Made by a program: the position numbers and the translations under genes
Assembly (NCBI GenBank): GCA_027920525.1
Contig: CP115858.1
Location: forward strand, 4,340,001 to 4,404,000
Length of the DNA stretch: 64,000 bases
Source of the DNA: Chryseobacterium daecheongense
Lineage (GTDB): Bacteria; Bacteroidota; Bacteroidia; Flavobacteriales; Weeksellaceae
Direction of reading: 5' to 3'
Notes under the pieces: model-generated
Seen by the model: the letters and a program-made list of their open reading frames with translations, nothing else
The model's database searches: none
Told to the model about the DNA's origin: nothing
Part shown: piece after piece, positions 8,590-17,721 of the stretch
Layout of the letters: each line of letters begins with the position of its first letter
Numbering within the stretch: position 1 is the first letter of the stretch

Positions 8590-8765
8590 TTTTACAAAAG
8601 AAGATTTATTAATATAAGTGTATTTACTTAAATCCGGAGTTACTCTTCACTAAGTATGATGTTGCTTTAATTTTTATTATTAGATGTACTTAAGTATGTA
8701 AGTGCATCAATAGCAATTAAGGGTAATATCTGTTTCTAATACATAAAATTTAAAGGAAATTAACA

Positions 8766-9987
8766 ATGCGGAAAGATAGATTTCTAGGGCTCATTTTATT
8801 CATTTTTTTAGTGACCTTGAAGGGATTGCATGCACAAACGATTAATTGCCCGGGCCCGACTTTAAATATACCAGTAAACGGTGAAGTTATAGTTAATGAG
8901 ATTAAGGTTACAACTGTTTCAACAGGAAATGTGGTCAGCTTTAACGACAGCTATCCAACATGTGGGGGAGATTGAGTGAAAAATCTCTTTGGGTTGGTCG
9001 TACTGCTCCTTTGGGACCAAGTGAAGGAACTGAATGGGCGGTTACATTTTTGTTTGATGAACCCGTTAATAATTTGATTTTTATTTTGGGAGCTACGGGA
9101 GAAGTTAATAATCAAGATTTTGTTTTTAATTCTAATGGGGGGCTGTATCAATTTTTTCTGATAACAGTTGTTATTCGACCATTATAGATAACGCGATATT
9201 TTCGGGGAGTGGGGCACAACATGGCGGAGGCGGTGGCCTATTCGAAATACATGCTCCTACAGCTTATACTCAATTAACAGTTAGCGGATTGGGAGGAGAT
9301 GGAGGTTCGTTATTATCAATTTGTACTGCCAGTATTGTATCTGCTTTAAAAATTTCGTCTATTCATCCCAGTACTCAAACAGTATGTAAAAATACTGTTC
9401 CGACACCTATTACGGTTTCCGTATTATCTTCGGATTCTGAAGTTTTATCTTACCAGTGGTTTAAGAATTCTGTAGACAGTAATATGGGAGGGACTATTAT
9501 TAATGGAGCGAATACAAATACTTTTATTCCTCCTGCTTCCTCTTCTTCTAAAACAGATTATTATTATGCAACTGTTACTAGCAGTGAGGGTAGCAAAAAC
9601 TCTCCTACTGCTAAGGTGATAACAACAGACTGTCTTTGTTATAAACCTGGAATTACAGAAGTTTCTAAAAAATCTTTGGATAGTAAAATGGGGATATCCT
9701 CTCTGAATAAAGGAAAAGATGTTGTTGGTTCTGACCATTGGCCTTTGACAAGAAAAGGGGCTTGGCTGGTATTGGAATCTAAATTTAAAGGATTGGTAGT
9801 AAATAGGGTGCAATTTAATAGCTTGGGAAATCCGGTCGGAATTCCTCCTTCAGATTTTGTAGAGGGAATGATAGTATATGATATGACAGACAATTGTTTG
9901 AAAATTTATACTTCAATTGATGAAGGAGCAACATTCGCTTGGCGGTGTATAAATACACAAGCATGTCCAGATAGAATAGGGGGATAG
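8766..9987 (+). pseudogene. Surface protein gene, frameshifted at two G runs (copy A)
   Basis: Copy B (46872-48095) has one open frame of 407 codons for this gene. Copy A is one G shorter at two runs: G5 at 8964-8968 (G6 in B) and G6 at 9137-9142 (G7 in B). The first change stops translation after 69 codons. The product would be an exported Cys-containing protein with an Ig/PKD-like segment (SYQWFKNS) and a C-terminal 'EGMIVYDMTDNCLKIY' segment similar to that of gene 4 of the cassette. Because all differences between the two copies here are homopolymer lengths, this may be slippage-based ON/OFF switching, simple decay, or sequencing error. I cannot decide between them. Confidence 0.8.
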
Positions 9988-10071
9988 ATAGCCCTACGTT
10001 ATAGGTTTTTTTATTACTTGTGATCATTATTAAATGTTCTATGAGTTCTTTTTTTCATAGTTTTGTGTTTG

Positions 10072-10164
10072 ATACTGGGAATCTATTTCCCAGTATTTTT
10101 ATTTTCTATTAATGAATATGAATATTGGGAAAAGTAAAACCAGAAATGTAACATTTCTGGTTTT
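10072..10164. terminator. Two hairpins between convergent genes
   Basis: The first hairpin (10072-10100) pairs ATACTGGGAA with TTCCCAGTAT and runs into T residues, ending the surface-protein transcript. The second (10138-10164) is a near-perfect AACCAGAAATGT/ACATTTCTGGTT inverted repeat with T or A flanks on both sides, suitable for termination from either direction. The stretch from 10165 to 10489 shows nothing else. Copy B: 48181-48273. Confidence 0.75.
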
Positions 10165-10489
10165 ATATCATTTTAGATGTTTCCTATCCCAACTTGGCTA
10201 AATTATTCATTGGATAATAAGTAAAACTTTTAGTGATTATGATTAGCTTTAAGAATATTAGGAAAATTGAAAAATATAAGATTATCTCTGTATCTCGAAA
10301 TTATTAAGTGCAGAAAATGAGTTTTGTATATTTTATTTATTATAAAATGAGAAAATTTTCCCTTGTTACTTTTTATTTTTATGGGTAGCCCAGAAGTTAA
10401 GAGAGGGGATATTATTTTCCATAAAGTGTTCAAAGCAGCTTATAGAAAAAATATTGCTTATAGGTCTTGGGAAATATACTAATTCAGTA

Positions 10490-10819
10490 TTAATAATATT
10501 TTTTCTTCCATTTTGTAATAGTATTTCTACTGATACTGAAATGTTTAGCGGTTTGTGTATTATTCAAAAGGTTATTTTTTTGATAATCTAACATTTCTAT
10601 TATTGAAGCACGATCATATGAACGAAATTTTTGACTTTGTGTATTCGATTCCTGATTAGTTAATCCGTATATTTTTTGATTTATTTTAATGATGTCTAAT
10701 GCAGTAAGAGTTGTCTTTTGTAATGCCTCTTCAAATTCTGTAGCTTTTTCGGGAAATTTTTTAGAAATAATATCCAAATAAATTTTACCATAATTAATTG
10801 ATGTTTTTTTATCTTCCAT
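10490..10819 (-). CDS. Small helix-turn-helix protein, second gene of HTH module (copy A)
   Basis: A 109-residue protein. The C-terminal 45 residues form a helix-turn-helix (MLDYQKNNLLNNTQTAKHFSISRNTITKWKKKYY) of the kind used by IS3/helix-turn-helix_28 transposase subunits and related regulators. The N-terminal half (YLDIISKKFPEKATEFEE...) is helical and not recognised. It lies 10 bases downstream of the 149-aa HTH gene on the same strand, so the two form an operon. No DDE catalytic ORF is nearby, so this is unlikely to be an active insertion sequence. Both genes are probably DNA-binding proteins of a genus-restricted type. A truncated relative is at 32159-32308. Confidence 0.7.
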   Translation of the reverse strand: MEDKKTSINYGKIYLDIISKKFPEKATEFEEALQKTTLTALDIIKINQKIYGLTNQESNTQSQKFRSYDRASIIEMLDYQKNNLLNNTQTAKHFSISRNTITKWKKKYY

Positions 10820-10829
10820 ACTTTTAACT

Positions 10830-11279
10830 TTATTTTGAAAATTGTTCGTTGATTTTGGGACTGTATTTTACCAGCCACCTATATAGAGTTGTTTTTGGAA
10901 TTCCATACTCTTGAACTACTTCTTTTCTGGACATCTCTCCTTTTATCACAATTTCGATAATGTAATCTATGAGTTCTTTGGTATAAATATTTTTTCTAAA
11001 TTGAGGAACGGTAGATTTTTTTTTAACATTTTCTCGTTCTCTTTTCGACGGTGGGGAATATAAAATCAAATGTTGTGAGAAGATTCTGAAGAGATCATAT
11101 TCCAAAAGCTTTGACCATCTTAATAATATTGTTGAATCAAGGCTTTCAGAGTTGTACATATCATTAATTTCCGCTTCCGTAGCATTTAAGAAAGTGCATA
11201 TACGGGATATTTTAATTTTATCCTCCAATACTATTTGTTTAATGAGAGTTCCAATGTGGATATCTTTTACGTTATTCAT
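10830..11279 (-). CDS. Helix-turn-helix protein, first gene of HTH module (copy A)
   Basis: A 149-residue protein. Residues 1-75 resemble a phage-repressor-like helical domain (IGTLIKQIVLEDKIKISRICTFLN...) ending in a conserved SQHLILYSPP. Residues 100-140 carry a second HTH (KEVVQEYGIPKTTLYRWLVKY). A homologue with the same layout is at 31684-32115. The role is unknown; a DNA-binding regulator is the simplest reading. Its promoter is of the GTGATA type (11311-11367). Copy B has lost one T in a run of nine (11016-11024), which breaks the frame after about 86 residues. Confidence 0.75.
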   Translation of the reverse strand: MNNVKDIHIGTLIKQIVLEDKIKISRICTFLNATEAEINDMYNSESLDSTILLRWSKLLEYDLFRIFSQHLILYSPPSKRERENVKKKSTVPQFRKNIYTKELIDYIIEIVIKGEMSRKEVVQEYGIPKTTLYRWLVKYSPKINEQFSK

Positions 11280-11310
11280 AACAGTTTAGATATACGGTTA
11301 TTTATACTAG

Positions 11311-11367
11311 CAAACATAGGGTAGGGAATCAAATTTTACAAATTAATAGATATCACATACCTTTCTC
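11311..11367 (-). promoter_or_regulatory. GTGATA-type promoter of the HTH module
   Basis: On the minus strand GAGAAA (11362-11367) and GTGATA (11351-11356) are 5 bases apart. Then 32 bases later comes TATGTTTG (11311-11318). The start codon is at 11279, giving a leader of about 27 bases. This is the same spacing as at 14254-14310. Copy B: 49419-49475. Confidence 0.55.
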
Positions 11368-11415
11368 TGTTTTAAATTAATGATTTGTAAACCAATATAT
11401 TATTTATAATGTTGT

Positions 11416-12924
11416 TTAATTATGATCCATTGCCTTGTTTTTCATCCATAAATAAATATCCTGATCAGAAGGAATATTAAGCTTCTTACGGAGTCTGTTT
11501 TTCCTAAGCTGAACAGCTCTAGGAGTGACAAAAGTGTACTGCGCAATTTCTTTAGTTGAAAAATTTAAGTATAGGTATCCACAAAATGTAAGCTCCCGGG
11601 TCTGAAGTTTGGGATCTATTTTTAGTAGAGTAGGAATAACTGTTGGGTATACTTCATCAAATCGTTTGATAAACTCCGTGCTATTTTCTTTGGCTAGCCT
11701 TATTACTTCATCAAATGCTTCATTTATTTTCTGCTCTAGTGATAAATTTTTTTCTTCTTTCTCTGCTATTATACTATTTTGAATGTTAATTTTGTTTTTT
11801 ATTAAACGTTGTCGTCCTGTAAAATAATAAAAAATTAAGATCGAAATAATGAGAGTTAATAATACAAACCAGATGAGATATTGAGTTATATGGGTTTTTG
11901 ATTTCGTTTTTTCATCGGTAATTAAATTTTCAACAGCCTCTTCCTGATTATTTGAAATCTGTTTTATAGATTTATCCTGAAAATCTATAATTTTAGCATT
12001 AAATTCATTGGATTTTTCCATATTTCCTTTTGATTGATAAACATCAGCAATGCGATGATAAATAAAGGGATATGCCTTTGTGAGCCGTAGCTCTTGAGTA
12101 TTTTTTAATGCTGTTGTATAGTAGTATAACGCTGAATCAGGTTGATTCATTTCCTTTTTCATATCTCCCCAAATTAAATAAGTGAAGTTTGTACTTTTGA
12201 ATTTTCTGGCTTTTGCAATTTTCAGAGACTTCTTTAAGCAGTATTCTACTGAGTCATAGTGTTTATTTGAAAGTTGGGATATTCCAATTAAATTATAATT
12301 TGTAGTAATTTCTTCTGTTGGCACCCTGGACTCACCTATGATATTAATATTATGTTTAGTTTTTGCTAAGTAAAACCGAATAGAATCCTGATTATTTTCA
12401 GCAAGATATAAATAAACCAAATTATTATATGCTTTAATTTCTTGTAGAACTATGCTTTTTTTATCTTTAATTTTGTTTATAAATTTAAAACCTTGTTTTT
12501 GTATCTCAACTGCCTTTCCAGGCATCATTAGAGAGCTATATATATTACTCCTTTTTATATAAATATCAGACATTAATATTGGGCTCTCCTGGGAATACTC
12601 TTCTTTTTCTGCCGCTAATAAATATTGTAGAGCAATATTTGGTTTCCCGATGTCAAAAAGGGATTGGGCAATATAAAAATTGCTGTATGCGATGCCATAA
12701 GAGTAATGGATTTTTTGGCTTTTTAGTAAGGCTTTATTGGCACTTTTTTGGCTGGCTTTAAAATCCATTTCCTCGTATTGCTTTTTAGATAGAGCTAAAA
12801 AACGCTTAATTTCTTTTGTTTCATTAGTAGAAGCTCGCTGAGTTACTAAATGGGGATCAATTTCTTGGCTATGAAGATTTACAAAAATGCATAATAGCAA
12901 AAAACAATATGGAATTTTTTTCAT
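11416..12924 (-). CDS. Membrane-anchored TPR regulator with LuxR-type HTH (copy A)
   Basis: A 502-residue protein typical of Flavobacteriia membrane regulators. A signal peptide (MKKIPYCFLLLCIFVNLHSQ) is followed by about six tetratricopeptide-like helix pairs (residues 40-330). One membrane helix follows at about 347-367 (TQYLIWFVLLTLIISILIFYY), then a short coiled coil (about 370-410) and a C-terminal LuxR/GerE-type HTH (about 435-495: LTFCGYLYLNFSTKEIAQYTFVTPRAVQ...RKKLNIPSDQ). The TPR part would lie outside the inner membrane and the HTH inside. It is monocistronic, divergent from the beta-propeller gene. Targets are unknown. Copy B is identical in protein. Confidence 0.85.
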   Translation of the reverse strand: MKKIPYCFLLLCIFVNLHSQEIDPHLVTQRASTNETKEIKRFLALSKKQYEEMDFKASQKSANKALLKSQKIHYSYGIAYSNFYIAQSLFDIGKPNIALQYLLAAEKEEYSQESPILMSDIYIKRSNIYSSLMMPGKAVEIQKQGFKFINKIKDKKSIVLQEIKAYNNLVYLYLAENNQDSIRFYLAKTKHNINIIGESRVPTEEITTNYNLIGISQLSNKHYDSVEYCLKKSLKIAKARKFKSTNFTYLIWGDMKKEMNQPDSALYYYTTALKNTQELRLTKAYPFIYHRIADVYQSKGNMEKSNEFNAKIIDFQDKSIKQISNNQEEAVENLITDEKTKSKTHITQYLIWFVLLTLIISILIFYYFTGRQRLIKNKINIQNSIIAEKEEKNLSLEQKINEAFDEVIRLAKENSTEFIKRFDEVYPTVIPTLLKIDPKLQTRELTFCGYLYLNFSTKEIAQYTFVTPRAVQLRKNRLRKKLNIPSDQDIYLWMKNKAMDHN

Positions 12925-13271
12925 GTGTACAAATTATAGTGATAATTAGTTCTATATATCATACCTTCTAATAAGTTATACGAACAGTATGAATTTAGGC
13001 CAGCAAAAATAGAAATATCAAAAAATACTTTATGACGTTTGGTTAAAAGTGATATATATGTGATATCTCGTATTTACAAATAACAGTACAATGATGATAA
13101 AATTAATAATATTCTTGTTTATGTACAATAATAATTATGAGAGTAATAGGATATTTTAAAATGTTCTTGAAAACAGTTTGAGAAAGTTTAAAATACTTTA
13201 ATGAAAAGAGATATTCATGTGATAATTTACATGTTTTTATAAATGTGGATTTTTGTAAAAAAAATTAAGAT
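12925..13271. promoter_or_regulatory. Divergent intergenic region with GTGATA repeats
   Basis: GTGATA at 13049-13054 and 13060-13065 repeats the 11-base period seen elsewhere but has no TTTG box at the usual distance. A second pair, GAGATA 13208-13213 and GTGATA 13219-13224, lies 23 bases before GATTTTTG (13248-13255). That would start transcription only about 10 bases before the beta-propeller ATG. Copy B: 51033-51379. Confidence 0.4.
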
Positions 13272-14117
13272 ATGTGTTTTCGTTTAGCTGTTACATGGGT
13301 AACATTACATTTATTATTTCAATATTCTTATGGTCAAATTCTTAACAAACCGGAAAGTGTTGATTTTGATCCTAATACAGAAACTTATTATATATCCAAT
13401 ATTGGAGGAAGCTCTGGAGGTTTTATTGTTGTTGATTCTAAAAAGAAAACAACTGAGGTGAAAAAGGAAGGAAAAGGACAATATTTGGGAATTAAACGCT
13501 ATGGAAAATATATTATATGTGCTATTGACCAAGATAATACAAAAGAAAATGGATTGTCTGATGAAGTAGCATTATATGATGCAAAAAGTTATAAACTGAT
13601 TAAAACAATATCAATACCAGGTGCCATACAGTTGAATGATATTGAAGTTGATGAACGAGGGGTGGTTTATGTGACTGATAGAGGAGCTAATCAAGTATAT
13701 GAAGTTAATATTGTTTCCGGTTCTTTTAATCCGTTATTAAAAGAAAATAATATTTTAACTCCTAATGGTCTTTTTTATGATTTGAAAACAAAACTTCTTT
13801 ATATATGTACAACTAATGAAACTAATAATGCAATATATATTTTAGATCCCAAGAGTAGAAAAATAGAAGATAAGATAGCAATACCTTTCTCAAATTTAGA
13901 TGGAATAATAATTGACAAGAATGATAATATCTATGTCTCTTCATGGTCGAATGATTGGAAATCTTCCCGGATATTGAAATTGGGCTCCGATAAAAAATCT
14001 ATAAGCGTTTTGATGGAAAATGAAAATGGAATGGCTGATATTGCCTATGATAAAGTAAACAATCGTATTCTTATTGCTTGTATGTATAAAAATACTATAC
14101 AAGTACTTCATTTATAG
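13272..14117 (+). CDS. Exported beta-propeller (SMP-30/NHL-like) protein (copy A)
   Basis: A 281-residue protein with a short signal peptide (about 1-22, ending YSYGQ). The rest shows repeated strands of the type 'LNDIEVDERGVVYVTDRGANQVYEV', 'TPNGLFYDLKTKLLYICTTNE', 'LDGIIIDKNDNIYVSSWSND' and 'MADIAYDKVNNRILIACMYKN'. This fits a six-bladed propeller as in NHL or SMP-30/gluconolactonase-like proteins. No clear metal-binding set could be confirmed, so enzymatic activity is uncertain; a binding role is equally possible. It is monocistronic and divergent from the TPR/LuxR regulator. Confidence 0.75.
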   Translation: MCFRLAVTWVTLHLLFQYSYGQILNKPESVDFDPNTETYYISNIGGSSGGFIVVDSKKKTTEVKKEGKGQYLGIKRYGKYIICAIDQDNTKENGLSDEVALYDAKSYKLIKTISIPGAIQLNDIEVDERGVVYVTDRGANQVYEVNIVSGSFNPLLKENNILTPNGLFYDLKTKLLYICTTNETNNAIYILDPKSRKIEDKIAIPFSNLDGIIIDKNDNIYVSSWSNDWKSSRILKLGSDKKSISVLMENENGMADIAYDKVNNRILIACMYKNTIQVLHL

Positions 14118-14253
14118 ATACTTAAAATATTGGTATTGATTCATTAATGGATATCTGTAGTTCTAATGTATTGGTTAAATTCAGTTGTACTGCTACATGT
14201 AATAAGGTTTGATTATTATATGTATGATGAAAAATTTTAATAAAATTGTATTA

Positions 14254-14310
14254 GTGATATTAATGTGATACTTATATTTTTTAGATTTAAATTAATAGTT
14301 TTTACTTTTG
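14254..14310 (+). promoter_or_regulatory. GTGATA-N5-GTGATA promoter of 361-aa surface protein
   Basis: GTGATA at 14254-14259 and 14265-14270, then 32 bases, then TACTTTTG at 14303-14310. The leader to the ATG is about 220 bases. The sequence from GTGATA to the -7 box is almost the reverse complement of 1152-1208, including the inner TTAAT spacer. Copy B: 52362-52418. Confidence 0.6.
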
Positions 14311-14538
14311 GCAAGGATTATAAGCAGACATTGAATGTTGAGTTACAATATTCTAAATAATTATATTGATGAATGCTTAATTAGGGAACGGGCGAATCCA
14401 AGAAAATGATTCTAAAAACACAAAATTATACTCCTCCTTCGCCTGTTTTCCTAATAAAATATGCTTTTTAATATTACCTAGTAGCTTAACAAATCCAAAT
14501 TACATTATTTGAGAAAATATTAACTTAAAACTATTCAA

Positions 14539-15624
14539 ATGAAAAACAAGACCTTTTTATTTGGAATCCTTGGAGGGATTTCATTTTTAAATGCACAAGT
14601 TGGTGTTAATACAACATCACCAGGGGCTACCTTAGATGTCGTTGCTAAAAATACATCTACAACAAGTGTTGATGGAATTATTGCTCCTAGGGTTGACCGA
14701 TTAAAAGCTTCGACTATGGTGGGAGTTCAAAATGGAACGTTTATTTATGTAAATGATGCTTCTACAGGAACGGCAACAGGGCAAGCGGTTAATATCAATA
14801 CAACAGGTTATTATTATTTTGAAGGCAGTACATGGCAAAAGTTTGCCGGCGGTGGCGGATCATCGGGTGCTAATATTTATACAACCGACGGAAGCCTTAC
14901 AGGTAATAGAAATGTAGATTTAGGAGGCAATACTTTAAGATTTAGTGGTCCCGGAAACGTGGGAATTGGAACCACAGCTCCCAACAATGATGCTATCCTT
15001 GACACATCTGCACCAAATAAAGGGTTTTTAATGCCTCGAATTGCTCTTACAGGTACGAATGCCAGTGCTCCTTTATCTTCACATACTGCAGGAATGTTAG
15101 TATACAATACAGCTTCTGCCGGAGTATCTCCTAATGATGTAACTCCTGGAATATACTATAACGATGGTACAAAATGGTATAAAACCAATCAAACAACTGG
15201 CACTCAAAGTGGATCAAGTGTAAATTATCAGGGCTTTATTAATGCAAGTACAGCTACAAATTCTGTTATACAATTAGGAAATCTTCAAGTTAGATATAAT
15301 GGAACAAATACTGCTGGAACGATTTCCTTCAGGAATATAGGTAGCCATCCAATTTATGCTTATTATTTTGCCGTTTGGGGACATACTAGTAATTCTAGTA
15401 CAACTTATGATGGTCCATATACATTACAACCCAATGTTTGGGTAGAAACCTATAGTTATGGATCTCAAAACTCTGAGGGAACAATCATGCAGTTAGACAC
15501 CTATGATCCATCCCCTGCTGATGGTACAACGGTTAAATCCTATAATCTTTCTACCCGAATGTTTTATGCTTCTGAAGTAGGAGCAGTAGGAGACTACATG
15601 TTTATGAGGTTTTTTAGAAATTAG
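14539..15624 (+). CDS. Exported surface protein with 'VGVNTTSPGATLDV' repeat (copy A)
   Basis: A 361-residue protein with a signal peptide (about 1-19, ending LNAQ). Two copies of the motif VGVNTTSPGATLDV / VGIGTTAPNNDAILD each precede an 'APR' or 'MPR' plus 'G.fiYv' or 'GMLVYNT' block, ending with 'IYYNDGTKWYK'. This is the same layout as the N-terminal 215 residues of the FISUMP protein, so the two share an N-terminal module and differ in C-terminal domain. The last 130 residues are probably beta-structured; I recognise no family. The trimeric tail-fibre-like module suggests display on the surface. The gene is in a different regulatory group (GTGATA promoter). Copy B encodes the same protein. 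Confidence 0.8.
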   Translation: MKNKTFLFGILGGISFLNAQVGVNTTSPGATLDVVAKNTSTTSVDGIIAPRVDRLKASTMVGVQNGTFIYVNDASTGTATGQAVNINTTGYYYFEGSTWQKFAGGGGSSGANIYTTDGSLTGNRNVDLGGNTLRFSGPGNVGIGTTAPNNDAILDTSAPNKGFLMPRIALTGTNASAPLSSHTAGMLVYNTASAGVSPNDVTPGIYYNDGTKWYKTNQTTGTQSGSSVNYQGFINASTATNSVIQLGNLQVRYNGTNTAGTISFRNIGSHPIYAYYFAVWGHTSNSSTTYDGPYTLQPNVWVETYSYGSQNSEGTIMQLDTYDPSPADGTTVKSYNLSTRMFYASEVGAVGDYMFMRFFRN

Positions 15625-15689
15625 TTGTATGATAGTCAGAAGAATTTTAAATAGTTGAATCACTATTGATTATGTGTTTTAATATGCTT

Positions 15690-16110
15690 GTCTGACAAAG
15701 GATGGGCGGGTGTAGATATTACTAAATAGAGAAAAGGAAACTTTTATTATAACGAAGGATATAGTAAATGGTCATGTTTCTCAAAGCGAAAGATAGAAAA
15801 TGCATCGTAAAAATTAATAGCGCGTTCAATGATAAAAGCTTGCTTGAAAGCTTACTAAAGTAAGGATAATTCTATTTATTTTTTACTACTATGGATTAAG
15901 CATGGTAAATTTAAAGTTTTAAATAGCATTCCAGATATTACAATCAATGTAATTGATTACATATAATGGTGTAACTTATCAAATGGTAATAAGGGACCAT
16001 AACTATGCTCAACACCGTGGAACAATCACAAAAGTGTAACCGGTAAGTGGTATGTTGATAATACTTTCTCTGTTGTACCATATCTAGGCCAATAATCCTT
16101 AGTTAATAAG
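15690..16110 (+). pseudogene. Decayed gene relic, only its tail recognisable
   Basis: No open frame survives. Near 16030-16100 the reading SVTGKWYVDNTFSVVPYLG followed by a broken 'ANNP' stop can be seen. The same tail (GYVDGTFSVVPYPGANNP) occurs in another relic at 32397-32465, so both come from one gene family now lost from both places. Copy B has the same relic at about 53798-54218 with a few substitutions. Confidence 0.5.
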
Positions 16111-16196
16111 TTTTATGCATTATTTTGTACTGGCTATATTGATGACTTAATATTATCAAGGATCTAACTAATTTGCGTCAATATCTAAATAAATAA

Positions 16197-16224
16197 AAAG
16201 CGAAGATGAGTCTTCGCTTTATTT
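16197..16224. terminator. Hairpin between convergent relics
   Basis: AAAGCGAAGA pairs with TCTTCGCTTT around TGAG, followed by ATTTAT. It separates the rightward relic from the leftward pseudogene. In copy B the right arm is lost with the 776-bp deletion. Confidence 0.65.
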
Positions 16225-16340
16225 ATCAGATAATTATATTATGAATAATATAATATTAAAGTTATTTAATATAGAGGTCAAATAATAAATAATTAAGATA
16301 GAATAAAACGTATATGTATAAATATGAATAAACAAAATAT

Positions 16341-17057
16341 TTATTTTAGCCTTTTTAAAGACATTTGTGTTATAGGGTCTGATCTTGTCGATCCTGAGCT
16401 TAAATACTTAATTGTTATACTAGCTGTGTTTACTATTCTGAAAGAATATCTATCCAAAGCTACCATTGGAATAGGTGTTACTAATGTGTAGGTCTGTAGC
16501 TTCCATTGGAGCAGTGTACAAATCGTTAACACGTGCGACCCAATTATTAGTTGTATCATTCCGTACACCTACAACAGGAGAAGTCTCAGTAGACATTGAT
16601 AATTGACAATTCATTGTTATTTGATAGACGCCATTTTCTGAGACTTAAATGAATTTGTTGTGGCTGAAGCAGTATATACATTTTCATTGTCAACAATCTT
16701 ATTATTTAAATTTCCTATAGTAATTGCATTACTGGTTCCTGAATTTGTAAAATCAGCAGTCATTTGAACTATTATTTCTCGAGCAACTATAAATTGACCA
16801 TTCACAACAATTCAGGTTCCAGGAGAAGTAGGAAGACCTACAAGGTTTTGCCATGTAGGCGCTGGTTCAGGACCATTAGATTTTAGTACCTGACCAATAT
16901 TTCCAGCAGTAGAAATATCTCCTCCTACATTCAATTCATTACAATTTGTAAAGACCCATTTACATATAATGTTTTTTGAGGGGTTGTAGTATTAAGCCCA
17001 ATTTGAGAATTATACAAAAGCGGAAAAAAATACTAAAAGCAATGTTCTTCTTTTCAT
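16341..17057 (-). pseudogene. Broken surface-protein gene (leftward)
   Basis: The gene begins at ATG 17055-17057 with a signal-peptide-like MKRRTLLLVFF. Frameshifts and stops follow throughout. Readable fragments are 'ELNVGGDISTAGNIGQVLKSNG', 'MTADFTNSGTSNAITIGNLNNK' and 'DRYSFRIVNTASITIKYLSSGS'. This is the arrangement of a Flavobacteriia surface protein with a 'TPQKTLYVNG' type N-terminus. In copy B everything except roughly the first 20 codons has been deleted (remnant 54320-54389). Confidence 0.75.
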
Positions 17058-17605
17058 TTTTATATTTTTAAAATTAAAGATGAAATATGCAAGGTAGAAT
17101 GTGCAATATTAATATTTTTAGTCACTCTTAACTGTATATATGATAATTAAGATTTGATGGCTATTAAACAAATTTAAATATTTTTATAATACAAAGATTC
17201 TTTTTAAAGATATATCTATATATCAGCTAAGGTTGATAATACTATTATTTACGGAGAAGAGAGGAATACAGGAAGCCTTTTTATCTACATGTCAAGAGTA
17301 TATAAGTGTATTCATTATAAATATTACCTTAGGTTTTAGTAAAATAATGTATTGATTCTTCTGAAGGCTATTACCAGGTTATTTCTATGAGCCCTCTAGC
17401 TTTAACTATAAAGAGTTTAAGCTAAAGTAAAGTGGCTAATTGATTATATGCTTTTAATTCTATCATAATTAGTGCTATAACAAACATAACTTATAGAGCT
17501 TTCATTCGAAATGAGTAATTCTATAACCATTGTAAAATGATGAGTTATTTAAATGTATGATATTCAATTATTAAAAAAGAAAATTCCTTTATTGTTATTT
17601 TGTTG
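17058..17605. other. Intergenic region containing the right edge of the duplication
   Basis: No gene is visible. Similarity to copy B ends at 17331. The remaining bases to the next promoter are AT-rich and unremarkable. Confidence 0.7.
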
Positions 17606-17650
17606 CTTAAGAATTCTTAAGAAAACTATCATTGCAATGTAATATTTTTG
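17606..17650 (+). promoter_or_regulatory. CTTAAG-type promoter of alcohol dehydrogenase
   Basis: CTTAAG 17606-17611 and 17616-17621 (spacer AATT), then exactly 21 bases, then TATTTTTG 17643-17650. The leader is about 67 bases. Confidence 0.7.
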
Positions 17651-17721
17651 TAAGAGTCATTTAGATAGCCTCTAAATGAAATACAGAGTTACAATAAATA
17701 CTTATAATTAGATAAAAAAAT

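Larger units (their letters stand above)
1..17331. repeat. Large direct duplication, copy A (left end outside the window)
   Basis: This stretch reappears in the same orientation at 38107-54663. The offset is 38106 at the left and 38108-38109 after a few one-base homopolymer differences. From 1 to about 15633 the only differences I found are one-base changes in G or T runs (8964, 9137, 10008, 11016). After 15634 substitutions appear every 50-100 bases, and 776 bases (about 16209-16986) are absent from copy B. Similarity stops at 17331/54663. Copy A begins before base 1, so the full length is unknown. A collapsed or mis-joined assembly is a possible alternative, although the right flanks and the divergent right end argue for two real loci. 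Confidence 0.95.

Noticed and set aside
10490..11279. HTH pair as an active IS3-type element
   Set aside because: The HTHs resemble transposase subunits, but no DDE-domain ORF, frameshift signal or terminal repeats lie nearby. The pair sits stably inside the large duplication.
13049..13065. GTGATA repeat as promoter of the beta-propeller gene
   Set aside because: No TAnnTTTG box is found at the usual 32-base distance. The pair at 13208-13224 is a better candidate, still weak.
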